A stretch of DNA of 64,000 bases. It comes from QWHO01 sp039809865 (GTDB lineage: Bacteria > Vulcanimicrobiota > Xenobia > Xenobiales > QWHO01). A model generated the notes under the pieces. That model saw only the letters and a program-made list of their open reading frames with translations. It was not told the DNA's origin and did not search any database. Shown piece by piece: positions 22,578 through 31,624 of this stretch; the first letter of the stretch is position 1, and every line of letters starts with the position of its first letter. The stretch lies in NCBI GenBank assembly GCA_039809865.1, contig JBDHVW010000024.1, positions 1 through 64,000 on the forward strand, given 5' to 3'. The position numbers were made by a program, and so were the translations under genes.

Positions 22578-24487
22578 TCGAGCTCGATCTCGTAGTCGCC
22601 GGACGGCACTGAGCCATCCTCGAACGCGATCTCGTGCCGGTAGCGCTCCTCCATCAGAATTCGCGCCAGCGCGCGGTCGTGAGGCTCGAGCCGCTCGAGG
22701 TCGTCGAACGTGGCACGGGCCAGCAGCAAGTCGTGGGGCGCGTGCCAGAGCCAGGTCTCGTCCTCGACCTGCGTGGCAACGTACGGCTGGCTCGGATGAC
22801 AGGCCAGGAATCGACCCGCGAACGCCCGCGCCAGGCGCGGCTCGCTCAGCCGGACCACTTCGGTGAGCTTCTGGTCCCCGCCCAGCAAGCGGCCACCGAG
22901 CGGGTCGACGGTCGCGTGGCCCTGGTAGGACAGCGACCGCACGAAGCGCCCATCCCACACGGACCACTGCCTGGCGTGGTTGAGGACGAGCCGGTCGTCG
23001 GCCAGCCAGGTGCCGGTTCCGCCCGGGAGCCGCTGTTCCCAGCCGTCCTGCCAGACCCGCGTCAGCGAAGGGTCGCTGCACGTCCACCGCTCCCCCGAGG
23101 GGGACCGGAGCCAGGCCCGCTGCAGGCTCTCGAAAGGCAACTCGAAGGGATGGGTTTCACCCGTAGCCAGGACGACTTCTTGGGGACCCTCGTGGCTCCA
23201 GTGCAGGGCCCGGTCGCCCTGCCACTGCCAGCTCCAGCCCAGGTCGCGGTCCTCGAAAATGACTTCGCAGGGCGATAGCCGATACAGGTGAAACGTGCTG
23301 CGGCTGTGATAGGAGTGGGGAATCAAGCTCAGGGTGACATAGCGCGAGCACGGCGAGAAGGTCCAGAACATGCGCGCGTGGCCCTCGAGACTCTTGATTG
23401 GCTGCGTCCCCTCGGGGCCGAGCAGAACGACGCCATTGCGCTCGAGGCCGAGGTAGCGACCATCGGGCGAGGCTTTGGCGCTCTGGCCCCGGACGATGGG
23501 CAGGCGCCAGATTTCCTCCCCTGATTGCCAGTCGACGCAGACCAGGGCCGAACCTGAGGCCAGATAGGCGCGGGCGCCGCCCCAGGCGAGGAGCGAGCCC
23601 GCAAGCTTGCGCAGGGGGCGGGCCGAGGGGACCGGCTCGAGCGTCAGGCGACAGACCTGAGCGAGCACCGGCCCGCCGTCGAAACCCCGCTCGCTCAGAG
23701 CCGGCCCGATGCTGCGCGCGCGGTGCACCGGCAAAAGAAATGCCAGCCGCCAGAGCTCGCCGTAACGCTCCTGACCGAGAAGCTCGGGCAAGAGCTCGTC
23801 AAAGAAGCGATCGGCGCGGACCGGGTTGCGCCAGTCGAGCCCCAACACCATCGTCACGAGGTGACCGCGACCGCGCTTGCGCAGCACGGCGGTCAGCCGG
23901 CGCCGGAGGCGGTCGGGGAGGTAAGCCGAGCCCTGGCGCAAGAGCTCTCCGTCGGGATCGCGGTCTTCTGCTTCGTCCTCGCGGCCCGTGAGCAGCAGGT
24001 AGACGACCGCGATCGCCTCGTCCTCCGGAAGGTGAGGCGTGGCCTGCCAGACCTCACCCACGTCGCTCCGGAGGGCAGCCAGAGTGAGCTGATCGAGCAT
24101 CAATCCCGGGAGCTCGCCGTGCAGCAGGTTGCGGGCCCGCTCGGACACCTCGGGGTCACGGTCCAGGCTGGCTCGCAGCAGCTCCTCGGCCGAGGAGGGA
24201 GAGAGCTCGTAACAGCCGGCTTTCAGGGCCGTCACCACAGCGGTCAGGGGAGGCTCGCGGGCCACGTGACCACGCGCCAGGCGGGGGTCGCGCGTCTCGT
24301 ACCAGGCCGTGGCGACGAGATGCGGGTCGAGGTTGGCGAACATCTCCGCCAGGTCAGGCCGGTCGAGGCGCTCGACGAAGGCCACGATGGCGCGCGCGTC
24401 CCCGCGCGTGGCTAATTCGAAAAGACGGACGTCGGCGGGGGACTGTCCGTTGTCCACCCGCTGCAACAGCTTCTCGAAATCCAGCAC
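22568..24487 (-). CDS. Helical-repeat plus WD-like propeller protein, unknown
   Basis: A 639-residue protein. Residues about 1-290 are helical and HEAT-like; residues about 300-600 are beta-rich with repeats such as ASPDGRYLGLERNG, FSPCSRYVTLSL and HPSQPYVATQVEDE, typical of a WD40-like propeller that has drifted. No signal or membrane segment. GTG start at 24487, with AAAACT 7 nt upstream as a possible leaderless -10. It diverges from the 24526 gene across only 38 bp. Probably a cytoplasmic scaffold or regulator; no named family recognised. Confidence 0.75.
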   Translation of the reverse strand: MLDFEKLLQRVDNGQSPADVRLFELATRGDARAIVAFVERLDRPDLAEMFANLDPHLVATAWYETRDPRLARGHVAREPPLTAVVTALKAGCYELSPSSAEELLRASLDRDPEVSERARNLLHGELPGLMLDQLTLAALRSDVGEVWQATPHLPEDEAIAVVYLLLTGREDEAEDRDPDGELLRQGSAYLPDRLRRRLTAVLRKRGRGHLVTMVLGLDWRNPVRADRFFDELLPELLGQERYGELWRLAFLLPVHRARSIGPALSERGFDGGPVLAQVCRLTLEPVPSARPLRKLAGSLLAWGGARAYLASGSALVCVDWQSGEEIWRLPIVRGQSAKASPDGRYLGLERNGVVLLGPEGTQPIKSLEGHARMFWTFSPCSRYVTLSLIPHSYHSRSTFHLYRLSPCEVIFEDRDLGWSWQWQGDRALHWSHEGPQEVVLATGETHPFELPFESLQRAWLRSPSGERWTCSDPSLTRVWQDGWEQRLPGGTGTWLADDRLVLNHARQWSVWDGRFVRSLSYQGHATVDPLGGRLLGGDQKLTEVVRLSEPRLARAFAGRFLACHPSQPYVATQVEDETWLWHAPHDLLLARATFDDLERLEPHDRALARILMEERYRHEIAFEDGSVPSGDYEIELDQK

Positions 24488-24525
24488 AGGAGGCAGTTTT
24501 CGCCTCCCCTCCGAATCCTCCCACT

Positions 24526-25410
24526 GTGCGTTTTTTGCTCGTCCTGCTCTGCCTGACCGCCCTCGCCCTGGGAGAAACCGCCGAGGACCTGAAGAAGCTC
24601 GAGGCCCAGGTGAAGGCCCTGGGAGGTAAGGTCGCCCCGGCCGTGGCGCTGGACGCCCGCCTCAGGAAGGCCCAGGACTGGCGCAAAGGCGTGCTGGCCG
24701 TCAAATCGGAAGCACGCAACCTCTCCCCCATGGTGACGGATGCCGTGAAGATCGCCAGCTTCGGATTTGGCGAGCTGCGTGCCACGCGTGGGGTCGGCAA
24801 CCGCTCGTGCGCGCTGCGGGTTCTGATCGGGGCCAACGAGCGCCAGGAGATTCTCCAGGGTCGCTTTCCCTATCTCTCGCCGCGCCAGACCGAGGATGGC
24901 CTGTGGCTGGCGGGCGTCGCTCCGCCGGCCCCCGGCGCCACGCTCGAGCCTTACCAGCAGCCGGCCGACGACCTGAAGCAGAAGTGTGAGAAGGCGCGCG
25001 CCCAGATCGACGCGGTTAAAAACGAGGCCGCCAACAAAGTCGCTCTGGCCAAACTCCAGAAAGACAACCCCGTGCTGGCGAAGCAGGTGGGTTGGAAGAC
25101 CTTGGGTCCGGAGAAGCCCGAGCAGATCGCGCCCAGCGTGCTCAAAGCTCTCCCTAAGAGCCTGACCCCCGGATTAGAGCTGAAAAGCCTGAAAGCCGGC
25201 TCCACCGAGAAGCTGTGCCTCGCGCGCGACGTCTACTGGACCGGGACGCATTTCGACCTGGAGCTGTCCGGCACGCCTCCCGAAATAGCTCGGCAGCTGG
25301 CGAGTTGGGAGAAGTTCGGGCTGGACCGCCCGCTGCTGCTCGAATCCGTTCAGATGGATCTGGAGGGAGCCAAAGTGCGGTTGATTGCCTTCGTCCGTCA
25401 GTCTTTCTAG
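24526..25410 (+). CDS. Secreted coiled-coil protein, possibly PilO/GspM-like
   Basis: A 294-residue protein with a signal peptide or N-terminal anchor (MRFLLVLLCLTALALGE). A Lys/Ala-rich coiled-coil stretch spans about 25-60 and another 145-180. The last 60 residues (FDLELSGTPPEIARQLASWE, then LLLESVQMDLEGAKVRLIAF) look like the beta-alpha-beta C-terminal domain of PilO/GspM pilus proteins. This is a pattern judgement, not a firm assignment. It precedes the PilX-like gene by 24 nt, which supports a pilus-linked role. GTG start; the 47281 gene has a similar plan. Confidence 0.6.
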   Translation: MRFLLVLLCLTALALGETAEDLKKLEAQVKALGGKVAPAVALDARLRKAQDWRKGVLAVKSEARNLSPMVTDAVKIASFGFGELRATRGVGNRSCALRVLIGANERQEILQGRFPYLSPRQTEDGLWLAGVAPPAPGATLEPYQQPADDLKQKCEKARAQIDAVKNEAANKVALAKLQKDNPVLAKQVGWKTLGPEKPEQIAPSVLKALPKSLTPGLELKSLKAGSTEKLCLARDVYWTGTHFDLELSGTPPEIARQLASWEKFGLDRPLLLESVQMDLEGAKVRLIAFVRQSF

Positions 25411-25421
25411 CAAATCCGTGC

Positions 25422-25427
25422 TACGCT
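25422..25427 (+). promoter_or_regulatory. -10 box TACGCT, 7 nt before ATG 25435 (leaderless)
   Basis: TACGCT followed by 7 nt and the ATG. Identical hexamer and spacing precede the giant gene at 55877. Confidence 0.6.
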
Positions 25428-25434
25428 AAAGGGG

Positions 25435-27771
25435 ATGTCGAAGCGAGGGATGGGATTGGCCGTCACGATGGTCGTGCTGGCCTTACTGGCGATGCTCACG
25501 GGGGCGTTCATGACCTTGAACGCCTCCAACTTTGCCCTGCTGGGACGCTCCAGCGAGATGAGCCGGGCCCAGATGGCGGCCTTCTCCGGGCTGCAATATG
25601 CCCGCATGCGCCTCGAGGCCAACACGGCCTGGGGCCGGGTCACCCCGATGGGCGCCGCGCCTTTTCCGGGCGGCGCCGCCCGCGTCGACCTCCCCGGCAA
25701 GCTGACCGTCTACGAGGACGGCTACTGCGTGGTCGGCATCATGCCCGAAATCGACGCCCACTTCGAGATCTACTTTCAGCCCGACCCCTCGCACACCACG
25801 GTGACGGCTCACGGTCGCTATGACGACGCCAGCATCGCGGGGACGCCCTCCAATCCCGCCGCCTGGAACCGCTCCTGGGCCCCCACTCGCGAATCGCGCA
25901 GCCTGCTGAACTCGTCACCCGTCGAGCCCCCGCTGCCGCCGACCGCCGATCTGCGCGGCGTGGTCGCCGGCAACTGCAACCTGCTCATCACCGGCTGGGC
26001 GTCGGGCACCAGCACCCAGCTCGACGTCACGCTGGGCAATCTTCAGGTGGTGGACGCTCCTCTCATGAGCGAGGGCACCATGGCGGTGGAGCTTTCCAGT
26101 CCCTCCACCGGACAGTTCAACGTCACTTCGGTCGACCCCAGCATCAAAGCCAAGGTGCGCGCCCGGGGCGACCTGCTGGCGCCAGCTTCGGCCCACATGC
26201 TCTTCGGGGACGGCACCGTGGCCAATGCGGGCTCGGCCGTCTCCAGCACCAACGTGTTGTTCAACCCCACCATCAACGTCACCACCGACGCCAACGGAGC
26301 CGTCAGCAGCGTGACTTCGGCGGGCAGCCCGGTGGTCGTGGGCGACGGCGTCAACGATGCGGCCGAGGCCGCCACGGCCAGGACGGACATGAAAGGCGAC
26401 GTGCTGCCCAACGCCAACCAGGCCGAGGTTCCCGACGTGACGCCGAGCCAGCTCAAGTCGCCCGCCGCCGCGCCGCTCACTCTCAACGGGGGCCTCTACC
26501 ACTTCGTGGACGACCACACGGTCAACTACTGGAATGACACCACGCACGATCCGGTCGCCGACCCGACCGGTTTCTCGGCCACCTACACCGACGAGATCCG
26601 CGACGGCTCGGGCAACCTGCTGGCCAGGCTGGTCGAGGGGCGCATGCTCATCCCCAATGGAGCCAACGTCGAGGCCAGCGGCCCCACCAGAGTCTCGGGC
26701 GACCTGGCGGTGGGTTACGACCCCGCCACCAATACGTTGCCGTCCGGCGGCGACGCGCGGATGACCATCCACGGTACCCTCGAGGTCAAGGGGGAGACGG
26801 TGGGCGCGGGCACGATCGTGGCCGAAGCCAACGGCGCGGACGTGGGTGCCCTCAAGCTCACGGGGAAGAGCGCCATGTCAGCCTCACCCGACTCGGGCAT
26901 CGCGCTCTATGCCGAGGGCCCCATCAGCATCACGGGGGTCAAGGCCCCGGCCGTCCAGGTGCTGGCCATGGACCACGAGATCTTTGCCGGAGCCATCAGC
27001 AAGCTTCCCAATGGCTTCGCCGAGTTCTCGGGCTGGTATCCCAAAGGCATCGCCGAGTGGATTAACTGGGTCGAGACTCCCCCCTCCAACACGCCCAAGT
27101 ACTGGGCCGGCGGCGCCGACGATCATTCCCTGGGCGAGCCCAAGCTGCGCGACATGCTGGTGGACAACTTCGTCAGCGCCAAGCTCCCCTTGTTGCTCGA
27201 CCAGTACCCGATCGCAACCAGCGATCCCAACGTCAAGAACAAGCTGGGTGCCATGATCGACGATTTCACGGGCGCCAGCTCCACGGGCCAGTCGGACGGC
27301 GCCGGGGTGAGCCTGGGTCGCTACATCCGCATTCGCGAGTTCCTGCGCGCGGCGCAGCTCGACCCCTCGCCCGCCGCCGTCCAGGCCGCCTACGACCACT
27401 GGATGGACCTGCACGACCAGGTCATCAAGGACGAGGTCAACGGCCTGATCGTCAGCCAGATGGACAGCTACGCCCAGAAGGCGGCACCCGACATGCTGGA
27501 CACCTACCTCCTGGGCCCCAACCCGGGCGACACCAGCCTCAACCCCAACGACGTCGAGTTCAAGGGGCTGGTCTACAGCCGCACGAGCTTCATCGTCAAC
27601 CCCAACGGCAACCGCTTCCTCAGCCAGGGTGCGGTGCTGTCGCGCGGCGCTCTGGTGATCAAGAACGCCCGCGAGGTGCGCACCACCTACAACCCCCTCT
27701 TCCTGACCTCGCTGTTCTCCTACCAGGGTGGCGTGGGCAAGGTGGAGCAGCGCTTCTGGAGTCTGCGCTAG
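25435..27771 (+). CDS. PilX-N-like type IV pilus/pseudopilin-associated protein
   Basis: A 778-residue protein. The N-terminus (RGMGLAVTMVVLALLAMLTG) is a single hydrophobic helix with the RGxxLxxxMxxLA style of PilX N-terminal domains, i.e. a minor-pilin-like anchor. Residues about 35-130 resemble a pilin-like globular part. The rest is a long Gly/Asn/Asp/Ser-rich extracellular-type region (LAVGYDPATNTLPSGGD, ITGVKAPAVQVLAMD) resembling surface adhesin-like PilX/PilY relatives. It would sit in the inner membrane and point into the periplasm or surface. Leaderless promoter upstream; it converges with and overlaps the carotenoid oxygenase gene by 4 nt. Confidence 0.7.
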   Translation: MSKRGMGLAVTMVVLALLAMLTGAFMTLNASNFALLGRSSEMSRAQMAAFSGLQYARMRLEANTAWGRVTPMGAAPFPGGAARVDLPGKLTVYEDGYCVVGIMPEIDAHFEIYFQPDPSHTTVTAHGRYDDASIAGTPSNPAAWNRSWAPTRESRSLLNSSPVEPPLPPTADLRGVVAGNCNLLITGWASGTSTQLDVTLGNLQVVDAPLMSEGTMAVELSSPSTGQFNVTSVDPSIKAKVRARGDLLAPASAHMLFGDGTVANAGSAVSSTNVLFNPTINVTTDANGAVSSVTSAGSPVVVGDGVNDAAEAATARTDMKGDVLPNANQAEVPDVTPSQLKSPAAAPLTLNGGLYHFVDDHTVNYWNDTTHDPVADPTGFSATYTDEIRDGSGNLLARLVEGRMLIPNGANVEASGPTRVSGDLAVGYDPATNTLPSGGDARMTIHGTLEVKGETVGAGTIVAEANGADVGALKLTGKSAMSASPDSGIALYAEGPISITGVKAPAVQVLAMDHEIFAGAISKLPNGFAEFSGWYPKGIAEWINWVETPPSNTPKYWAGGADDHSLGEPKLRDMLVDNFVSAKLPLLLDQYPIATSDPNVKNKLGAMIDDFTGASSTGQSDGAGVSLGRYIRIREFLRAAQLDPSPAAVQAAYDHWMDLHDQVIKDEVNGLIVSQMDSYAQKAAPDMLDTYLLGPNPGDTSLNPNDVEFKGLVYSRTSFIVNPNGNRFLSQGAVLSRGALVIKNAREVRTTYNPLFLTSLFSYQGGVGKVEQRFWSLR

Positions 27772-29177
27772 CGGAAAAACTCGCCGTGGAAGCCGAAAGG
27801 CACCACGCGCCGGGTCCTGGCGCGCGCCAGCTCGTGGAAATTGCTGGCGTCCAGCACGAGCAAGCTGGAGGCGTCGCCCTGGAGGACCACGCTGAGCAGC
27901 ACGCCATCGTCCTCGCGCTCGCCTCCCGGTCGCGCCACGAAGACGGGCTCGCCGGGATAGGCGCCCGGGGCGCTCCAGGTGAGGGCCGGACCTCCGCTCG
28001 TGTCGAGCCGCGCCAGCATGTTGTAAAAGTCGCGCGAGGTGCCGGGCTGCTGGCTGATGCCGTAAGCGTAGCGGTAAGGCCGTCCCTGGAAGGCCGGATG
28101 GATGCGAGGAAGCTCCAGGCTCAGAGGGGAGATCTCCTGAGAGCGCACCGTGTTGCCCAGTCGAAAGCGGGTCAGGATTCCCCCGGGCACCTCGGCCCCG
28201 CGCTCCAGAGCATACAGAAAGGCGGCGTCGACGACGCGAGCGTCCGGGTAGGCAATCAGGTCCACGACCAGGTCATTCCCTTCTTCGAACGCATTGACGT
28301 GGTGGAACGTGAAGAGCGGGTCGGAGTGTAAGGTGTGCCAGCGCGAGCGGCGCCGGTCGAAGAGCGCCCAGGTGGTGCCCAGCTCGGGCCGGTAGGCATA
28401 GTTCTCGATGAAAGGCCGGGTGCGGATCAGCAGCTTCTTCGGGTCGACCGCGTAGGCGCCGAGCGTGAGGATGAACCAGTTCTCGCTCTTGCCGAAGCTG
28501 TGGACGTAGCTCGGCAGGTCGACCGGATAAGCTCCCAGCACCTGGCGCCGCGTGGCCCCGGGCAGCAACTCGGTCAGGCGGAACGTGGATTTGCGCCCGA
28601 ACTGGAGCGCCACGTTGATGAGCGAGTCGCGGGCCCGGTCGTGATGGGGATGAGCCGTGGTCAGGTGGCCGGCCAGCTCGTCCTGGTAGCGAAAGACGCC
28701 CACGGTGCGCAGAGTGGCCGGCTCGAACTCGACCGGCAGCGGCGTCTCGGTCATGGCCAGGAAGCGCTTGCCCAGGCGCGCCACGTTGACGTTGGCATTG
28801 GCGCCCAGCTCGAGCCCGGGAAAGAAGGCCGAGAAAAGCCGGCGGAAACGCGCCACGCAAGGGTCGGTGGCAAAGTTGGAGTAGTAGATGCGGCCGCGCT
28901 TCTGCGCCTCTTCGTAGTCGGGCGAGCGCAGGGGCTGGGAACGGTAGGTCACGCCCTGCGAGCCGAGCTCGAACTGGTGCAGCACGGCCAGCCCGTCGAA
29001 CCAGTGCCGCATCTTGTCGGGGCCGACCTCGTAAAGCCCCGGGCCGTTGCGCACCAGCGTGCCGCACAACCACTCGGGCAAAGTCCCCTCGACTTCGAGG
29101 GGCTCGGGTTCCGAGGCATAGCCGGTGACGCTTTCGAAACCGCGCACGTAACCGGGCCGACTGAGGATCTGGGCCAC
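27768..29177 (-). CDS. Carotenoid oxygenase family protein
   Basis: A 469-residue non-haem iron dioxygenase of the carotenoid/stilbene cleavage family, which splits a C=C bond of a carotenoid, apocarotenoid or stilbene to give aldehydes or ketones. The seven-bladed propeller family normally has four iron-binding His; candidates are in AHPHHD (about 175), YVHSFGKSENW (about 225), FTFHHVN (about 291) and the final FGFHGEFF (about 464). The N-terminal YxxGFESVTGY, RNGPGLYEVG and HWFDGLAVLH blocks are also typical. GTG start at 29177. It diverges from an acetoacetate decarboxylase-like gene with a 71-bp gap, suggesting co-regulation. No carotenoid synthesis genes are in the window. Confidence 0.93.
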   Translation of the reverse strand: MAQILSRPGYVRGFESVTGYASEPEPLEVEGTLPEWLCGTLVRNGPGLYEVGPDKMRHWFDGLAVLHQFELGSQGVTYRSQPLRSPDYEEAQKRGRIYYSNFATDPCVARFRRLFSAFFPGLELGANANVNVARLGKRFLAMTETPLPVEFEPATLRTVGVFRYQDELAGHLTTAHPHHDRARDSLINVALQFGRKSTFRLTELLPGATRRQVLGAYPVDLPSYVHSFGKSENWFILTLGAYAVDPKKLLIRTRPFIENYAYRPELGTTWALFDRRRSRWHTLHSDPLFTFHHVNAFEEGNDLVVDLIAYPDARVVDAAFLYALERGAEVPGGILTRFRLGNTVRSQEISPLSLELPRIHPAFQGRPYRYAYGISQQPGTSRDFYNMLARLDTSGGPALTWSAPGAYPGEPVFVARPGGEREDDGVLLSVVLQGDASSLLVLDASNFHELARARTRRVVPFGFHGEFFR

Positions 29178-29248
29178 ATGGCGGAATTCGCGTTCGACCC
29201 TCGAAGACCCGCCGCTCAGGACCAGCAGAATCTGGAGGGGGAACTCAC

Positions 29249-30214
29249 TTGAAGACCGATGTCGGCCGTCCCAGCCAGGGACGCAGCGAGGGGGGCGGCT
29301 ACAGCACGCACATCCCCAATCTAGCGCTGTTTCAGCGCTTCACCTACACCAGCGAGACACTGTCGAGCGGCGTCAAAACCGAGAAGCCGTACTACTGCTA
29401 CAACGCCGAGATCCTCATCATGAAGGGCGTTTGCGAAGCCGGCCCGATGGAGAAGGCGCTGGCGAAGGAGGGGCTCTATCCGGTCAAGACCTCCGATGGA
29501 AAAGCTCTCGCTTCGATCTGGATCAACCAGCTGAAGGACAGCGTCATCGGACCTTATCACGAGATCGTCCTGTCGCTCGACGCCTCGCGTCGGCCGGGAG
29601 CGGTCGCCCCCGGCCGGGGGGCATTCGGCGCCCTCTACAGCTTCTTTGGAGGAGAGTGCCTCAATTATCTGCACACCCTCTACATCACCTCGCCGCTCTC
29701 CATCATGTGGGGCCGCGAGATGCAGGCTTTCCCCAAGCATCCGACGCCATGCCAGGTCTCCACCCGGTTTGGCTCGGACGCTATCGACTTCGACGTGGCC
29801 TGGGGCGAGAAGAAGCTGTTGTCGGGCTCGGTGGGCAACCGCTGGGGACCTCGCGCTTTCCTGCGCCAGAGCCTGTCACTGGTGCGCAACTTTGGCCTGG
29901 GGCCGGTCCTGCGGTTCTTGTCCTCGCCCGTTGTGCCGATGCCCATCGTCATGCCGGGCGAGGTGAAGCGCCAGTATGGCATCGAGAACGACCACATGGG
30001 CCACATTCTGAAAGGGCTGAACCCCTTCGGAATCCGGGCCTGGCCGTGGTTGGCGCACGACCGGCTCGAGCTGGGTCGGGGGCGCCAGGCCGAGGCGACC
30101 GACGGTCAGGAATCGGCCACCGATCTCTGGCACGAGGCGGAGTTCCGTCCGCTGGTGGCGGTGCACGTCCCCTGCCTGCAGTTGGTGGTCACCGACGAGC
30201 CGCAGGGACGTTGA
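29249..30214 (+). CDS. Acetoacetate decarboxylase-like protein
   Basis: A 321-residue member of the acetoacetate decarboxylase-like superfamily. The family pattern is visible in YHEIVLSLD (about 103), LYITSPLSIMWGREMQAFPKHP region (about 148-168) and VMPGEVKRQYG (about 234). True acetoacetate decarboxylases use an active-site Lys to form a Schiff base; many relatives decarboxylate, hydrate or aldol-cleave other keto acids. It is longer than typical enzymes (about 245-265). The TTG start is chosen because GGAGGGGG lies 8 nt upstream. Divergent to the carotenoid oxygenase, so it may process a cleavage product, though that is inference. Confidence 0.8.
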   Translation: MKTDVGRPSQGRSEGGGYSTHIPNLALFQRFTYTSETLSSGVKTEKPYYCYNAEILIMKGVCEAGPMEKALAKEGLYPVKTSDGKALASIWINQLKDSVIGPYHEIVLSLDASRRPGAVAPGRGAFGALYSFFGGECLNYLHTLYITSPLSIMWGREMQAFPKHPTPCQVSTRFGSDAIDFDVAWGEKKLLSGSVGNRWGPRAFLRQSLSLVRNFGLGPVLRFLSSPVVPMPIVMPGEVKRQYGIENDHMGHILKGLNPFGIRAWPWLAHDRLELGRGRQAEATDGQESATDLWHEAEFRPLVAVHVPCLQLVVTDEPQGR

Positions 30215-30272
30215 GCGGAGCCCGCGAAGTTTCCAAACCGTTTCCCAAATTTTGCGAAGAGGTGACACCCGA

Positions 30273-30518
30273 ATGGAGATTATCGGTCTGATTCTGATGA
30301 TTGTCGGGGGCGTGGCTGCGCTCTGCGGTAGCGTAATGATGCTTATCCGGATGTTTCAGACTTCCATTCTCTGGGGTCTGGGGGGTATCTTCGTTCCCTT
30401 CGTGAGCCTGATCTGGCTCATCATGCACTGGGACAAGGGTGGCCGTCCGTTCCTCATTTACCTGGCCGGCGGGCTGGTTTGCGGCGCGGGCGTGGCCATG
30501 AGCGGGGGAATGCACTAG
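30273..30518 (+). CDS. Small membrane protein, unknown
   Basis: An 81-residue integral membrane protein with three hydrophobic segments (about 1-25, 32-52, 60-78). The middle pattern QTSILWGLGGIFVPFVSLIWLIMHWDKGGRPF region matches a widespread short membrane-protein family seen in many diderm bacteria, without known function. ATG at 30273 has GAGGTG 9 nt upstream. A strong terminator follows, so it is probably monocistronic. Confidence 0.8.
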   Translation: MEIIGLILMIVGGVAALCGSVMMLIRMFQTSILWGLGGIFVPFVSLIWLIMHWDKGGRPFLIYLAGGLVCGAGVAMSGGMH

Positions 30519-30542
30519 AGACCGCCTGTCCCGTGGTCGAGA

Positions 30543-30565
30543 AGCCGCCTCCGGGCGGCTTTTTT
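30543..30565 (+). terminator. Rho-independent terminator after 30273-30518
   Basis: AGCCGCC pairs with GGCGGCT around a 4-nt loop, followed by TTTTTT at 30560-30565. Confidence 0.9.
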
Positions 30566-31581
30566 CATTCCACTTTGAAGGTGGTCAGGACCCCGCGGTG
30601 GTCGGTGGGGTAGGGGGTCACCACGATGTCGGCGTTCTGGCTGTTCTCGCCCACGATCTCGACCTTCACGGGGGTGATCCCGGGTCCGTCGTACATCACG
30701 AAGTCGAGCCGGTCGTGGTGGTCCTTGGGATCGCCCGGCTCCGTGGTGGGAGTCCAGGTATAGCCCGGTTTGGCCACCTCGTCCGGGTTCAGCACGCGGT
30801 AAGAATCCTTGAAGCCCGCGCGGGCGAACGCCAGGCTGGCGGGCCAGGCCACCTTGATCGGGTGATGCCCGGCGTCGGCGGCTCGCTGCGTCCAGTCGAG
30901 GTGGGATGGCTCGTTGTGGTCGCCCGTGGTCACGCGCGGGAGCCCCTTGAGCGTCTCGAGATCGCCCAGGGCGCGGTCCACATCCTCACCGCGCGCCTTG
31001 ATGGCTTCCGCCTGCGCTTCGGCCTCGGTGTCGATGAAGGGCGCGTCCTCGTAGGGGATCTTGAGCAGCTGGTAAGGCTGATAAGGCTTGTAGTAGAGGT
31101 GCACGTTGCCCACGGCCAGCTTCTTGCCGTTGTCGAGACGCACGACCACCGCGTCCCGGTTGGGTGTCACCTGCTCGATGGGGAAACGGCTCAGGATGGC
31201 CGTCGTGTCGCGCTGCTGCACGGCGTGGTAGCCCAGCCGGTCGGCCAGCTCCTGGGTGTGGTCATTGGATTCTTGCAGCCCGACGATGTCGGCTCCGGAA
31301 GCTTTGATCTCTTCAGCGATTTTGTCCGCACCCTGGTGGGAATCGAGCCAGACGTTCAGGCTCAGCACCTTCACGGTCTGCTCGCCCGCCACGGCGGCGC
31401 CGGGGGCGCACGCCAGCGCCAGGCCTAAAGCTCCCGCCAGAGCCATGGCGCGGAGACCGCGGGATAAGCCGCCTGTCATTCCGGTGAGCTGCACACTTTC
31501 GCTCGGGCCCTCCGGGGGGGCCGTCGCGCGTTTTTTGGGTTTCCGGAGGCCGGTGCCTAAACCTCGCAATGCTCCGATCAT
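30565..31581 (-). CDS. Endonuclease/exonuclease/phosphatase family hydrolase, exported
   Basis: A 338-residue EEP-superfamily metal-dependent phosphodiesterase or nuclease. The catalytic pattern is visible as SLNVW (about 75), GLQESND (about 102), VGNVHLYY, TTGDHNEPSH (about 219), LDFVMYD and the terminal PTDHRGVLTTF His. An N-terminal extension of about 40 basic residues carries SVQLTG (residues 29-34), then a hydrophobic stretch (about 44-65) with a Cys that could be a lipobox or signal peptide, so the enzyme is likely exported. Start at 31581 is supported by TAGCCT 9 nt upstream on the minus strand. Substrate unknown. Confidence 0.88.
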   Translation of the reverse strand: MIGALRGLGTGLRKPKKRATAPPEGPSESVQLTGMTGGLSRGLRAMALAGALGLALACAPGAAVAGEQTVKVLSLNVWLDSHQGADKIAEEIKASGADIVGLQESNDHTQELADRLGYHAVQQRDTTAILSRFPIEQVTPNRDAVVVRLDNGKKLAVGNVHLYYKPYQPYQLLKIPYEDAPFIDTEAEAQAEAIKARGEDVDRALGDLETLKGLPRVTTGDHNEPSHLDWTQRAADAGHHPIKVAWPASLAFARAGFKDSYRVLNPDEVAKPGYTWTPTTEPGDPKDHHDRLDFVMYDGPGITPVKVEIVGENSQNADIVVTPYPTDHRGVLTTFKVE

Positions 31582-31590
31582 CTTGCCTGG

Positions 31591-31596
31591 AGGCTA
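31591..31596 (-). promoter_or_regulatory. -10 box TAGCCT, 9 nt before ATG 31581 (leaderless)
   Basis: Minus-strand TAGCCT followed by 9 nt and the ATG of the EEP-family gene; no ribosome-binding site. Confidence 0.4.
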
Positions 31597-31624
31597 CCCG
31601 TCCGGGCGGAAAAAACCCTGACAT

